A stretch of 64,000 bases of DNA from Planococcus halocryophilus (GTDB taxonomy: Bacteria; Bacillota; Bacilli; Bacillales_A; Planococcaceae), in assembly GCF_001687585.2 (NCBI RefSeq), contig NZ_CP016537.2:1832001-1896000 (forward strand). Reading direction: 5' to 3'. The number at the start of each line of letters is the position of its first letter. The first letter of the stretch is position 1. Shown one piece after another: positions 16,840-24,896 of this stretch. A model generated the notes under the pieces. That model saw only the letters and a program-made list of their open reading frames with translations. It did not search any database and had not been told where the DNA came from. The position numbers and the translations under genes are program-made.

Positions 16840-17133
16840 TCATTCAAATTCATGATTAATAAAATCGAGCATTTTGCTAAAGGCATCGTAATCGAACCAT
16901 TCAATAGTCATATTTTGAGCGTATTCACCGTCATCTTGAAGTTCTAAGTTATTAGAAGACAACTGGACAATTCTTGTGTCATCTACTTCTTCATCTTGTT
17001 TGTTGACTTTTTGATCATTAAACTCATGAATCACTTTTTCATAAAAAGAATCAAGTTTTTCTCGACTCGCAAATTCCCAGGATTCGTATTTTCCACTATA
17101 TAAAATTTCTACTGAGTAAACATTCGCATTCAT
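16840..17133 (-). CDS. Hypothetical acidic protein (97 aa)
   Basis: A 97-residue soluble acidic protein beginning MNANVYSVEILYSGKYESWE, with alternating beta-like and helical segments and a tail WFDYDAFSKMLDFINHEFE. The ATG is preceded by GAGGAGGAATAACG. I do not recognise the family. It is a single-gene unit upstream of the orphan terminator at 16.66 kb. Confidence 0.6.
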   Translation of the reverse strand: MNANVYSVEILYSGKYESWEFASREKLDSFYEKVIHEFNDQKVNKQDEEVDDTRIVQLSSNNLELQDDGEYAQNMTIEWFDYDAFSKMLDFINHEFE

Positions 17134-17239
17134 TCGTTATTCCTCCTCGTAAATGATGATTGTCAGAAAAAATCAACTAAAAGCTCCTTACCTCTTAAAT
17201 AACCGTTAAAAACATATTATTGAAAATCTAGGTAAAAAT

Positions 17240-17273
17240 AAAAAAACCGGCGACTCAAAAGTCACCGGTTTTT
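17240..17273 (-). terminator. Intrinsic terminator after cvfC
   Basis: AACCGGTGACT-TTTG-AGTCGCCGGTT (one G-U pair) with T7 on the minus strand and A-run opposite. Confidence 0.9.
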
Positions 17274-17274
17274 T

Positions 17275-18405
17275 CTATTCACCTTTCATGGCTTGTCTTG
17301 CTTCGGTCATTTGTTTCCAAACAGAACCTTTCGCATCTTCACCTTCTGCAATACGTGCAATGGCCATTTTAATCTGCAATTTCACTTCGAATTCAGGATC
17401 GTTTTCTGTTTTTTTTAATGCTGACAATGCTGCTTCTGTACCCGTTTCATATAGAAACATTGCCGCTCTCCAACGAACCAATTTGTTTTTATCATTTAAG
17501 GTTTCAATCATGATTGGCTCAAACTCTTCAAATCCCAAATCACTAATGGTGTCACCTGCAGTTCTACGTACAGCCCAGCTTTTGTCTTTCATTGCACGTT
17601 CCACATAAGAAACAACTGCTTTATCGTTGATATCCCCAAGGAAAATGGCCGCTTGTCGGCGAATTGACATTTTTTCGTCATCAAGTGCAAGCGATAATAA
17701 TGGCAAATCGTCCAGTTCCGCTTCGATCATTTGATCGAGTAGCTGAAAACGCGTTTCCCAGTCGGGCGCATTAAATTCTTCTGGGGAGATTTTGCGTCCA
17801 CGCGGTGCTGCTTCGTGTTGTTCTGTATCTTTTTTTGCTGTTAATGCATCTAAGCGTTGTTGTGGGTAAGCCGCTTCGATTTCTTCTACCATACTTTTGC
17901 CAATTTCTGCTTTATCACCATAACGCACGCCGTAATCCGCCCATTTACGTTGCATTAAATAATTTTCTTCAGTTGGGTCCATCACTTGTTTCATCGCTGT
18001 AACAAATCGCTCAGACATCCCAAAGCGTTCTTCTGATGCGTTATCGAACACTTTGACTTGCAACGGAATGCCTTTGAACTCCTGAACATGGACATATACT
18101 TCGCCGAAATGTTCATCTAATTCTACTTCGTCACCTATATGTTCACGGTCTTCACCAAAGACATTGCGTACTTGAGCTAAAATAGTTTCCCAATCAAATT
18201 TCGAAATGCGTTCGACTGCCAAGAAGTCAGCAACGTGATAAACACCTTTAACGCCGTCAATCGTAAGCAATTCTTGAACTTCTTTTGGAGCAGCTTCTAT
18301 AGTGTCTTTATTGTAATTATGACTTTTGCCAAATGGCAATTCTTGATCGATGATTACTTTCATCGTATTCGGGCTTGGTGTCGGTTCTATCGTTAAAATT
18401 TTCAC
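17275..18405 (-). CDS. cvfC: Conserved virulence factor C family protein (YpgR), Nfu-like N-terminus plus HEAT repeats
   Basis: A 376-residue cytoplasmic protein. The N-terminal ~90 residues (EPTPSPNTMKVIIDQELPFG) are an Nfu_N-like domain; the C-terminal part is a set of HEAT-like helical repeats (LSLALDDEKMSIRRQAAIFLG, ALSALKKTENDPEF). Homologues are CvfC of Staphylococcus aureus, linked to haemolysin and virulence regulation, and YpgR of B. subtilis. The start is a GTG with GGAGGG seven bases upstream; an upstream frame with ATG lies in the preceding ABC gene and is not used. Position next to ypgQ matches B. subtilis ypgQ-ypgR, with the ABC-F gene inserted between. Molecular role unknown. 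Confidence 0.85.
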   Translation of the reverse strand: MKILTIEPTPSPNTMKVIIDQELPFGKSHNYNKDTIEAAPKEVQELLTIDGVKGVYHVADFLAVERISKFDWETILAQVRNVFGEDREHIGDEVELDEHFGEVYVHVQEFKGIPLQVKVFDNASEERFGMSERFVTAMKQVMDPTEENYLMQRKWADYGVRYGDKAEIGKSMVEEIEAAYPQQRLDALTAKKDTEQHEAAPRGRKISPEEFNAPDWETRFQLLDQMIEAELDDLPLLSLALDDEKMSIRRQAAIFLGDINDKAVVSYVERAMKDKSWAVRRTAGDTISDLGFEEFEPIMIETLNDKNKLVRWRAAMFLYETGTEAALSALKKTENDPEFEVKLQIKMAIARIAEGEDAKGSVWKQMTEARQAMKGE

Positions 18406-18430
18406 TAAAATCCCTCCTGCAATTAGTCGA

Positions 18431-20308
18431 TTACGCTTCTGCGATTTCTTGAAGATAAGTCCAACGTTCAACCAATGCATCATACTCTGCAGTTAACATA
18501 TTCACTTCTTCTGTCAGCTGTTGCAATTTATCGTAATCTGCACCAGCTAAAGCCATCTCTTCTTCGCGAGCTTCGATCTTTGCTTCAGCTTCTGCAATTT
18601 TATCTAAGATGCTATCGTACTCTAGTTGATCTTTATAGCTCATCTTTTTTTTTGACTTTACAGGCTCCGTCACGACAGTTTCTACTAACTCTTGTTCAGC
18701 AAGAGCCACAGGGTTGTTTTTCTCTTTTATAAATTCCGAATAAAGTCCTTGGTATTCTTCAATTTTCCCAGTACCTGTTGTCCATAATTTCTGCGCGATG
18801 CGATCTAGGAAAAAGCGATCATGCGAAATCGTAATAACAACGCCCGGGAAGTTTTCTAAGAAATCTTCCAACACGGATAGTGTTTGAATGTCCAAGTCGT
18901 TTGTCGGCTCATCTAAGAATAAAATATTTGGTTGTTCCATTAAAAGTTTCAATAAATACAGACGTTTGCGCTCGCCACCGGATAATTTGCCAATTTGTGT
19001 GCCGTGACCATTTGATGGGAATAAGAAACGCTCAAGCATTTGGGTAGCAGATAAACGGACGCCTTTTTCCGCTTCAAAATCACTTGACGTTTCTTGAATA
19101 TACTCAATCATTCGTTGTGATTCGTCCATTTCAGGCAAATGCTGCGTAAAGTGAGCAATTTTCACTGTGCTGCCGTATTCCATTTTGCCAGTCGTCGGCT
19201 CAAGTTCTCCCGCTAACATTTTCATTAATGTCGATTTCCCCGCACCGTTTGGTCCAACAATTCCGATGCGATCTCCACCTTGTAACAGGAAATCAAATCC
19301 ACTGAAGATTTGTTTGTCGCCATAAGCGACGCCCATATCCTTACCTTCGATAATTTTCTTACCAAGGCGTTGGCTTTGCATCGATAGTTCAAGCGATGTG
19401 TTGTCATTTTCTTTTTGTACATTTTCTTTAATTTCATCAAAGCGTTGAATCCGCGCTTTTTGTTTTGTCGAACGTGCTTTTGCACCACGACGAATCCATT
19501 TTAATTCTGAACGGAATCGGTTTTCAAGTTTTTGCTGAGAGGAAGCGTTCATTTCATCGCGAATTGCTTTGTTTTCAAGGTAATCACCGTAATTCCCTTT
19601 GTGTGTATACATTGTTTGATCTGCAATTTCGAATATATGGGTAGATACTGCATCTAAGAAATAACGATCATGCGTCACGAAAAGCATAGCTGATCCCATA
19701 CGTAACAGCGTTTCTTGTAACCATTCTGTCGAAACCGCATCAAGATGGTTGGTCGGCTCATCCAATAAGATTAAATCTGCTGGTTCGATCAATGCTTTTG
19801 CAAGAGCTACACGTTTTCGCTGCCCACCTGATAACTCACCAACCGATTGGTCATACATATCGATACCCAATTTCGACAAGGCAGTTTTTGCAAGTGCGTT
19901 AATGTCCCATGCATTTTCCTGCTCCATTTTTTCTTGAATATCCATCAATTCGTCTTGAAGTTGTGTCGAACTTGAATCGACCATCATATTTTTTAATGCA
20001 TTTTCATATGCACGATTTAATGCGAGAATTGGAGATTCTCCTGAGAATACTGTTTCTAGTACCGTTAATGACTCATCAAACTCAGGCTCTTGCATCAAAT
20101 AGGTTATTTGATATTTTTTTGGATGATCCATGACAACACTGTCTGCATCCATTGATCCTGCTAATATCGACATCAAGGTCGACTTTCCTGTTCCATTTAC
20201 ACCGATCAATCCGGCACGTTCTCCAGGATACAATGAAAATTCGACATCCTTGAATAATGTTTTGGCTCCAACTGTTTTTGTTAATTTCGTAATATTTAAG
20301 TGGCTCAT
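18431..20308 (-). CDS. yfmR: ABC-F ATPase of the Uup type
   Basis: A 625-residue soluble protein with two ABC ATPase domains and no membrane part. Walker A GVNGTGKST and GPNGAGKST, signatures LSGGQRKR and LSGGERKR, and two DEPTN motifs are all intact. The linker contains ELKWIRRGAKARSTKQKARI, characteristic of Uup/YfmR, and a C-terminal coiled coil (from about 545) follows. Uup/YfmR act on ribosomes, relieving stalls such as those at polyproline. The ATG overlaps the ypgQ stop (ATGA), so they are coupled. Family firm, the ortholog name fairly likely. Confidence 0.88.
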   Translation of the reverse strand: MSHLNITKLTKTVGAKTLFKDVEFSLYPGERAGLIGVNGTGKSTLMSILAGSMDADSVVMDHPKKYQITYLMQEPEFDESLTVLETVFSGESPILALNRAYENALKNMMVDSSSTQLQDELMDIQEKMEQENAWDINALAKTALSKLGIDMYDQSVGELSGGQRKRVALAKALIEPADLILLDEPTNHLDAVSTEWLQETLLRMGSAMLFVTHDRYFLDAVSTHIFEIADQTMYTHKGNYGDYLENKAIRDEMNASSQQKLENRFRSELKWIRRGAKARSTKQKARIQRFDEIKENVQKENDNTSLELSMQSQRLGKKIIEGKDMGVAYGDKQIFSGFDFLLQGGDRIGIVGPNGAGKSTLMKMLAGELEPTTGKMEYGSTVKIAHFTQHLPEMDESQRMIEYIQETSSDFEAEKGVRLSATQMLERFLFPSNGHGTQIGKLSGGERKRLYLLKLLMEQPNILFLDEPTNDLDIQTLSVLEDFLENFPGVVITISHDRFFLDRIAQKLWTTGTGKIEEYQGLYSEFIKEKNNPVALAEQELVETVVTEPVKSKKKMSYKDQLEYDSILDKIAEAEAKIEAREEEMALAGADYDKLQQLTEEVNMLTAEYDALVERWTYLQEIAEA

Positions 20309-20940
20309 TTATTCCCATCCGTTTCTGTTTGAAGTTGCTTTAAAAAGGATAGCATAAATTCGTGGCGTTCTTCAGCCATCTGCTTACCAGTTTCCGTTGT
20401 CATTTGATCTTTTAGCAATAAAAGCTTTTCGTAAAAATGCGTAACACTGCTTGGCTGCGCTTCCCGGTATTCCTGCTCGGTCATTTCCGTTCGTGCTTTT
20501 TCGTTCCAATCGTATAGTTTACGTCCTTTAGCTCCCCCGTATGCAAAAGCTCTAGCAATGCCAATTGCACCAATTGCATCTAGGCGATCTGCATCTTGAA
20601 CAATTTTGGCTTCGCTACTAGTTGCGGGCTTACCGTTTCCACCTTTAAAAGAGACAGACGCAATGACATCTTGTATTTCTTGGCGTTGCTTATTGGTTAA
20701 GTCCAAACCCTCTAATATCTCACGCTCTAAATCTTCATTTGGCTTTTTGTACTTTGGATCTGAAACATCGTGTAGCAGTACCGCTAACTCAACGATAAAG
20801 ACATCTGCGTTTTCGTGCGCCAAAATCATTTTGGCGTTTTTCATGACGCGTTCAATATGCTGCCAGTCGTGGCTCGCATCAAACTGCTCATAAATTTTCT
20901 TTACTTTATTTTGACATTGATTGATTTTTTCCTGATCCAT
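20305..20940 (-). CDS. ypgQ: HD-domain nucleotide pyrophosphohydrolase YpgQ-like
   Basis: A 211-residue HD-superfamily phosphohydrolase. The metal-binding set is visible: H in SHDWQHIERV, HD in LLHDVSDPKY, and D in IVQDADRLDAIGAIG. B. subtilis YpgQ, described as a dinucleotide/NTP pyrophosphohydrolase, has the same motif order. The start is an ATG (MDQEKINQC) with ATAGGAGCGG just upstream; a 40-residue upstream extension lies in poor sequence and was not used. It heads the ypgQ-yfmR-cvfC chain. Confidence 0.85.
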   Translation of the reverse strand: MDQEKINQCQNKVKKIYEQFDASHDWQHIERVMKNAKMILAHENADVFIVELAVLLHDVSDPKYKKPNEDLEREILEGLDLTNKQRQEIQDVIASVSFKGGNGKPATSSEAKIVQDADRLDAIGAIGIARAFAYGGAKGRKLYDWNEKARTEMTEQEYREAQPSSVTHFYEKLLLLKDQMTTETGKQMAEERHEFMLSFLKQLQTETDGNK

Positions 20941-21014
20941 TCTTCCGCTCCTATCGCTTGTTTCTTCTATTATAACCTGAAGTGACTCCAAAATGCCTGT
21001 ATTCCCAACGATTA

Positions 21015-21043
21015 TTGACGTATACATAGGCTTCATGTATAGT
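21015..21043 (+). promoter_or_regulatory. SigA-type promoter of the cold-shock gene with a leader
   Basis: TTGACG (21015-21020), 17-nt spacer, TATAGT (21038-21043). A leader of about 55 nt follows, with a small hairpin GCCAT...ATGGC, as often seen ahead of csp genes where the mRNA leader senses temperature. Confidence 0.6.
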
Positions 21044-21105
21044 ATAGCCATCCATAACATGGCGTCTATAGATCCATGACATACTCAATACTAGGGGGAA
21101 CTTGT

Positions 21106-21315
21106 ATGAACCAAGGGACAGTAAAATGGTTTAACTCAGAAAAAGGTTACGGATTTATTGAGTATAATGATGGCGATGATGTATTTGTCCATTTTACAGG
21201 CATCCAAGGTGATGGGTTTCGTACATTAACTGAAGGCAAAACTGTATCTTTCGATATTATTGATGGCAACCGTGGACCACAGGCTGCAAATGTTATCGAA
21301 GTTGACTCAGAATAA
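21106..21315 (+). CDS. Cold-shock domain protein (CspA/CspB family)
   Basis: A 69-residue single-stranded nucleic acid-binding protein, [20 protein letters not shown], with RNP1 (KGYGFIEY) and RNP2 (DVFVHFTGI) motifs. It acts as an RNA chaperone at low temperature or in stationary phase. Start chosen at the ATG after AGGGGGAACTTGT; the ten upstream codons are in the leader. Which of the csp paralogues it is cannot be decided. Confidence 0.95.
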   Translation: MNQGTVKWFNSEKGYGFIEYNDGDDVFVHFTGIQGDGFRTLTEGKTVSFDIIDGNRGPQAANVIEVDSE

Positions 21316-21330
21316 CAAATAAAAAAAGAA

Positions 21331-21366
21331 AAAAGCAGGGACGGATTTCCGTTCCTGCTTTTTGTA
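21331..21366 (+). terminator. Intrinsic terminator after the csp gene, bidirectional
   Basis: AAAGCAGGGACGG-ATTT-CCGTTCCTGCTTT with T-run right and A-run left (one G-U pair). Confidence 0.9.
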
Positions 21367-21382
21367 TGCTAGTAGAAAACAG

Positions 21383-21583
21383 TTATTGTTTCGTTCTGGT
21401 TCCAATTTTATTAAGTTCTTCCCCCAGAAATTGCAGTTGAGTCCCAACTGTACAATTGCTAATACAAAACCTGTGAGCAGCCGTTTTCCCTTCATCTTTT
21501 CGGATTTGAGACCTCACAAAGCAACCGTCACAATAAGTCGTCAGCATTTCATCAATTTCATTTATAATAGAAATTTTCTTCAC
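21383..21583 (-). CDS. Small zinc-finger protein (zf-C2HCIx2C-like)
   Basis: A 66-residue protein with a CxxC (TYCDGCFV) and an HRFCxxxC (HRFCISNCTVG) arrangement, which together form a C2HC-like metal site typical of small Bacillales zinc-finger proteins (Pfam zf-C2HCIx2C, from memory). The start is a GTG seven residues into the frame, with AGAGGTGA upstream. It lies opposite to the csp gene and converges with its terminator. A nucleic-acid or redox role is possible; nothing firmer. Confidence 0.75.
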   Translation of the reverse strand: MKKISIINEIDEMLTTYCDGCFVRSQIRKDEGKTAAHRFCISNCTVGTQLQFLGEELNKIGTRTKQ

Positions 21584-21681
21584 TTTGTCACCTCTTAGCA
21601 AAACATCATTTTCTCATTCTACTACGCATTTGTTTTTTATACCAACAATAGTTATACTAGCTGAGGATATTTCAAGGTATG

Positions 21682-21722
21682 AAGCGGTTCGCAAACTCCC
21701 GCTTTACCAAAACTAAGGAGGA
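21682..21722 (+). ncRNA. PreQ1-I riboswitch (translational type)
   Basis: The leader reads AGCGG-TTCGCAAACTC-CCGCT then TTACCAAAACTAAGGAGG. This fits the preQ1-I fold: P1 stem AGCGG/CCGCT, a C-A-rich loop, and an A-rich tail that forms the H-type pseudoknot. The Shine-Dalgarno AAGGAGG is the end of the tail, so ligand binding would hide it and repress translation. The following gene is a queuosine-precursor transporter, exactly the expected target. I compared by eye with known Thermoanaerobacter and Bacillus examples. Confidence 0.88.
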
Positions 21723-21728
21723 AGTTTT

Positions 21729-22412
21729 TTGTTTAATGAATTTTGGGGACTTGGCTTTGCCTTGTTCAATTTTGTTCTTTTATTAATCATGTATAAATGT
21801 TTCGGAAAAACAGGTTTGTTTGCTTGGGTGGCGATTTCCACAGTCCTTGCCAACATCCAAGTTACGAAAACCATTGAAATCATTGGCTTAACTGCTACAC
21901 TTGGCAACAGTTTGTATGCTTCCACATTTTTAGCAACCGATATTTTAAATGAAAAATATGGCAAAAAAGAGGCGAAAAAAGCAGTATGGCTTGGCTTTTC
22001 TTCTCTGCTAATCATGGTGTTAGTGATGCAATTTGGCATTAAGTTTATACCTGCTGACAGTGATTTTGCTCAAAGTTCTTTAGAAACGATTTTTGGCCTT
22101 ATCCCGCAAATCGCTATCGGTAGCATGATTGCTTATCTAGCCAGCCAACATTTAGACGTTATCATTTTCGGGGCACTTCGCAAAATCTTTCCGAAAGATA
22201 GTCAATTTTGGATTCGTAATAACGGCTCTACTTTACTCAGCCAATTATTAGATACGTTAATTTTTACTTCGATTGCATTTTGGGGAGTGTTTCCGTTTGA
22301 TGTATGGCTCCAAATTTTCTTCTCGACTTATGTGTTGAAATTTATTGTTTCTATCTTGGATACGCCATTTGGCTATTTAGCAAAAATGATTACGCCCATT
22401 GACGAAAAGTAG
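21729..22412 (+). CDS. ypdP: Queuosine precursor transporter, YhhQ/YpdP family
   Basis: A 227-residue membrane protein (about six segments) of COG1738, which imports queuosine precursors such as preQ0/preQ1. Family motifs are TATLGNSLYASTFLATDILNE, IWIRNNGSTLLSQLLDT-like (here FWIRNNGSTLLSQLLDT) and the final YLAK. The start is a TTG placed eight bases after the riboswitch-embedded Shine-Dalgarno. Control by a preQ1-I riboswitch directly supports the assignment. The next gene starts nine bases later, so it shares this control. Confidence 0.9.
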   Translation: MFNEFWGLGFALFNFVLLLIMYKCFGKTGLFAWVAISTVLANIQVTKTIEIIGLTATLGNSLYASTFLATDILNEKYGKKEAKKAVWLGFSSLLIMVLVMQFGIKFIPADSDFAQSSLETIFGLIPQIAIGSMIAYLASQHLDVIIFGALRKIFPKDSQFWIRNNGSTLLSQLLDTLIFTSIAFWGVFPFDVWLQIFFSTYVLKFIVSILDTPFGYLAKMITPIDEK

Positions 22413-22420
22413 GTGATTGG

Positions 22421-22810
22421 ATGTTAGAAGTGTTTGTAGATGCCGCAAGTGCTGGTACGCCACAAGTAAGTGCTATTGGCGTTTTTATTCGCGGGGAAGG
22501 TCATGTTATTCACTGGAGCGAATATGTGGGTGAAATGGACAATCATACTGCGGAATTTACAGCGCTCGTTAAAGGTTTGGAACTTGCCAAAGAATTGTCA
22601 CCTCAACTGATTTCAATCAAATCAGATTCACAAGTAACGGTTGATGCATTTGAAAGAAGGTTTATTAAAAACCCGAAATTCAAGCCTTTACTGGAACGGG
22701 CGTTAGAAATTGGCGATCAGTTTGAATATTGCTTTATTAAATGGATTCCTGATTCTCAAAACCGTGCAGCGGATGCCCTAGCAAGAACTGAACTTCGAGC
22801 ACATAAATAA
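22421..22810 (+). CDS. RNase HI-like protein (YpdQ/YpeP type)
   Basis: A 129-residue reverse-transcriptase-like RNase H fold protein: FVDAASAGTPQVSAIGVF start, NHTAEFTALVKGLELA with the catalytic-type Glu, KSDSQVTVDAF with the Asp, and QNRAADALARTEL with the last Asp. In the classical enzyme the first Asp is in DGS; here it is DAAS, so the set D-E-D-D seems kept. It lies in the ypdP operon, as in B. subtilis where an RNase H-like gene adjoins ypdP. Substrate unproven. A linked role with queuosine uptake is not obvious. Confidence 0.82.
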   Translation: MLEVFVDAASAGTPQVSAIGVFIRGEGHVIHWSEYVGEMDNHTAEFTALVKGLELAKELSPQLISIKSDSQVTVDAFERRFIKNPKFKPLLERALEIGDQFEYCFIKWIPDSQNRAADALARTELRAHK

Positions 22811-22821
22811 TGTTACAAACT

Positions 22822-22859
22822 TGCAGTCGTCCTTGGTTTTTATGGGCGGCTGTTTTTCT
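22822..22859 (+). terminator. Intrinsic terminator of the ypdP operon
   Basis: CAGTCGTCC and GGGCGGCTG pair (with G-U pairs) around an 11-nt loop, followed by TTTTTC. Confidence 0.75.
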
Positions 22860-22925
22860 TTCTATGCATACGCCAGTGTTAAAGTCTGATAAGATTAAGT
22901 TATCATCTTTTATTGGAGGAAGCTC

Positions 22926-23135
22926 ATGAGAACAAAACTTGGTACCGCACTTGATATTTTTATACTGGTCATTGGACCATGGATCGTCTACACACGAATC
23001 AATGAAATGATGCAAAATGGAGTATCTGTTTATCCGATGATTTCGGTCGTTATTGTTACCATCGCGGTTATTTTCTCGATTTATAATTTGTATTTACTAT
23101 TTGGTCGTAAACAACAAAACAACATGAAAAAATAA
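22926..23135 (+). CDS. Small membrane protein (69 aa)
   Basis: A 69-residue protein with two hydrophobic segments (about 8-24 and 37-60), starting MRTKLGTALDIFILVIGPWI after TTGGAGGAAGCTC. The loop INEMMQNGVSVYP joins the helices. I do not recognise it. The next membrane gene starts 21 bases later, suggesting a two-gene unit. Confidence 0.65.
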   Translation: MRTKLGTALDIFILVIGPWIVYTRINEMMQNGVSVYPMISVVIVTIAVIFSIYNLYLLFGRKQQNNMKK

Positions 23136-23155
23136 GCAGAAAAGAGGCTTTTCAC

Positions 23156-23470
23156 GTGAAATCGCTTTTGTTTTATTTTATTCCGCTCATGCTTTTCGCA
23201 GTAATCAATAATGTATTTTCCGTTTTCTCATGGCCTCATTATTTGGTTTTGTTGCTGGCTTTTCTTGTATTTCAGTTGGCACGTACTCGCTACCCGAAAG
23301 ACGCGATTCCGTTTATTGCAAAACTCACCCAAGCTGCTTTCTATATATTGACAGTCGCAACTATTTTCCGCGATCAATACTTAAATCCATTGATCATTAA
23401 CGTGTTATTAGGCGTTACGTTCGGATTTGTTATCGTAGAAATTATGCAAACGAGAAAAAAGCCAGTTTGA
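23156..23470 (+). CDS. Membrane protein of unknown function (104 aa)
   Basis: A GTG-started 104-residue protein with three to four hydrophobic segments and a basic tail ending TRKKPV. The ribosome binding site is AAAGAGG. It ends eight bases before a strong terminator. No family recognised. It is probably co-transcribed with the preceding 69-aa gene. Confidence 0.65.
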   Translation: MKSLLFYFIPLMLFAVINNVFSVFSWPHYLVLLLAFLVFQLARTRYPKDAIPFIAKLTQAAFYILTVATIFRDQYLNPLIINVLLGVTFGFVIVEIMQTRKKPV

Positions 23471-23475
23471 AATAC

Positions 23476-23518
23476 TGAAGACCTTAGCCATCTCGAGTCG
23501 GCTAAGGTCTTCTTTTTA
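23476..23518 (+). terminator. Strong intrinsic terminator
   Basis: GAAGACCTTAGCC and GGCTAAGGTCTTC (13 bp, perfect) around ATCTCGAGTC, followed by T5. Confidence 0.92.
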
Positions 23519-23533
23519 TGTTGAGAAGAAACT

Positions 23534-23696
23534 CTATCTCTCGCCTTCTGTTTGTCTCTCATTTAAATAATTCTCATACGCCTCTCTTGCATGATCAGAT
23601 TTCGGCACATGTTTTGAAACCCTTTTATGATGGACCCACCACAAATAAGAGCAACCCTAATATACCCGATAACACTATTGATATTGTTAAATACAC
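23534..23696 (-). pseudogene. Candidate small membrane-protein gene with a frame break
   Basis: On the minus strand a GTG with AAGGAGAAGG upstream opens (M)YLTISIVLSGILGLLLFVV, a membrane helix, then stops at TAA. In the +1 frame the protein-like text continues WWVHHKRVSKHVPKSDHARE and AYENYLNERQTEGER to a TAG. One base gained or lost would join them into a ~54-residue helix-plus-charged-tail protein. It may be a real frameshift, a sequencing error, or chance. The rest of 23517-23841 shows only the GGAGG upstream of the next gene. Confidence 0.4.
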
Positions 23697-23841
23697 TGTA
23701 CCTTCTCCTTGAAATTTGTTTACCTATACAACGAAAAAATCACGAAAATAACTTCTACTCAATGCAAACTGTCAAAAACTCATTGTATTATTTCCTATCG
23801 ACGCACCCTTCCATTAAAATAATGAAAAGGAGGTTTTTTTC

Positions 23842-24852
23842 GTGAAAAAGATTTTAATGGCTTCACTGTCGATATTGCTTTTAGCCGGTTGCAATAACTC
23901 AGCTGCTGACCCTGAAAAAGCAACGGCACCTTTTGAAGAAATTGCCACAGGATTAGAGACGCCGTGGGCAATTAATAAATTGGGTAATGAGTTTTATATT
24001 TCAGAACGAACTGGCAACGTAGCCTATATTGATGAAGATGGTACAGTGACGCATCAACAAGTTAACTTTTCAGATAAGCTTTCGGGTGCCTCAGAAGCTG
24101 GGTTTTTAGGATTTGTCTTAAAGCAAGATTTTGAAACAAACAAGAAAGCTTATGGCTATTATGTTTACGAACGCAACGGCAAAGATTTCAATAAAATTAT
24201 CACACTTGTGTTAGAAAATGGTGAATGGCAAGAAAGCCAAGTTTTACTAGAAGGCATTCCAACAGGCAATGTTCATCACGGCGGCCGTTTAGCATTAGAT
24301 GAAGACGGTACACTTTTTGCAACGATTGGCGATGCCTCTACTCCAGAGCTTGCTCAAGACTTAGGATCCGTGAATGGCAAAATTTTAAAGCTCAATTCTT
24401 CCGATGAATTTGAAATTTACTCATCAGGTCACCGAAACCCTCAAGGTATTACTTGGGACGAAGACATCATGTACGCTTCTGAACACGGTCAATCGGCTAA
24501 TGATGAACTCAATATTATTGAAGAAGGCAATAATTACGGATGGCCAACCATTGAAGGCAATGCAACTGAAGATGGATTAGAATCTCCATTTTTCACTACT
24601 GGCTCAGATGAAACTTGGGCTCCGAGTGGTATCACGATGCACGACGGCTTTCTATACGTTGCGGCACTTAGGGGAACTGCTATTAAAGTGGTAGATCCAG
24701 AGAATGCTGTAGTTACAGATTCAATTGAAGGCTTTGGTCGTGTTCGAGATGTTTTGTCAGATGAAGACGCTGTCTATTTCATAACCAATAACACTGATGG
24801 TCGGGGTACACCAGCAGACGACGATGATAAACTGTATAAATTGAATGAATAA
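23842..24852 (+). CDS. PQQ-dependent sugar dehydrogenase-type lipoprotein (Asd/YliI family)
   Basis: A 336-residue exported lipoprotein, lipobox LLLAGC (Cys17), with a six-bladed GSDH/sorbosone-dehydrogenase beta-propeller. Visible motifs: TGLETPWAINKLGNEFYISER at the start of the propeller, VHHGGRLALDEDGTLFATIGD, GHRNPQGITW and EHGQSANDELNIIEEGNNYG with the metal- and cofactor-contacting residues. Soluble aldose dehydrogenases of this class use PQQ, but whether this organism has PQQ is unknown. GTG start after AAAAGGAGG. Single-gene unit. Confidence 0.88.
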   Translation: MKKILMASLSILLLAGCNNSAADPEKATAPFEEIATGLETPWAINKLGNEFYISERTGNVAYIDEDGTVTHQQVNFSDKLSGASEAGFLGFVLKQDFETNKKAYGYYVYERNGKDFNKIITLVLENGEWQESQVLLEGIPTGNVHHGGRLALDEDGTLFATIGDASTPELAQDLGSVNGKILKLNSSDEFEIYSSGHRNPQGITWDEDIMYASEHGQSANDELNIIEEGNNYGWPTIEGNATEDGLESPFFTTGSDETWAPSGITMHDGFLYVAALRGTAIKVVDPENAVVTDSIEGFGRVRDVLSDEDAVYFITNNTDGRGTPADDDDKLYKLNE

Positions 24853-24854
24853 GG

Positions 24855-24891
24855 AAAAGGTGAATTGGAGTTGTCCAATTCACCTTTTTTC
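24855..24891. terminator. Intrinsic terminator, bidirectional
   Basis: AAGGTGAATTGG-AGTTGT-CCAATTCACCTT with T-run right and A-rich left; serves the sugar dehydrogenase and the converging GNAT gene. Confidence 0.9.
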
Positions 24892-24896
24892 AATTG

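Noticed and set aside
23518..23712. A 64-codon plus-strand frame
   Set aside because: No ribosome binding site; starts in the terminator tail; the minus strand has the better signal.
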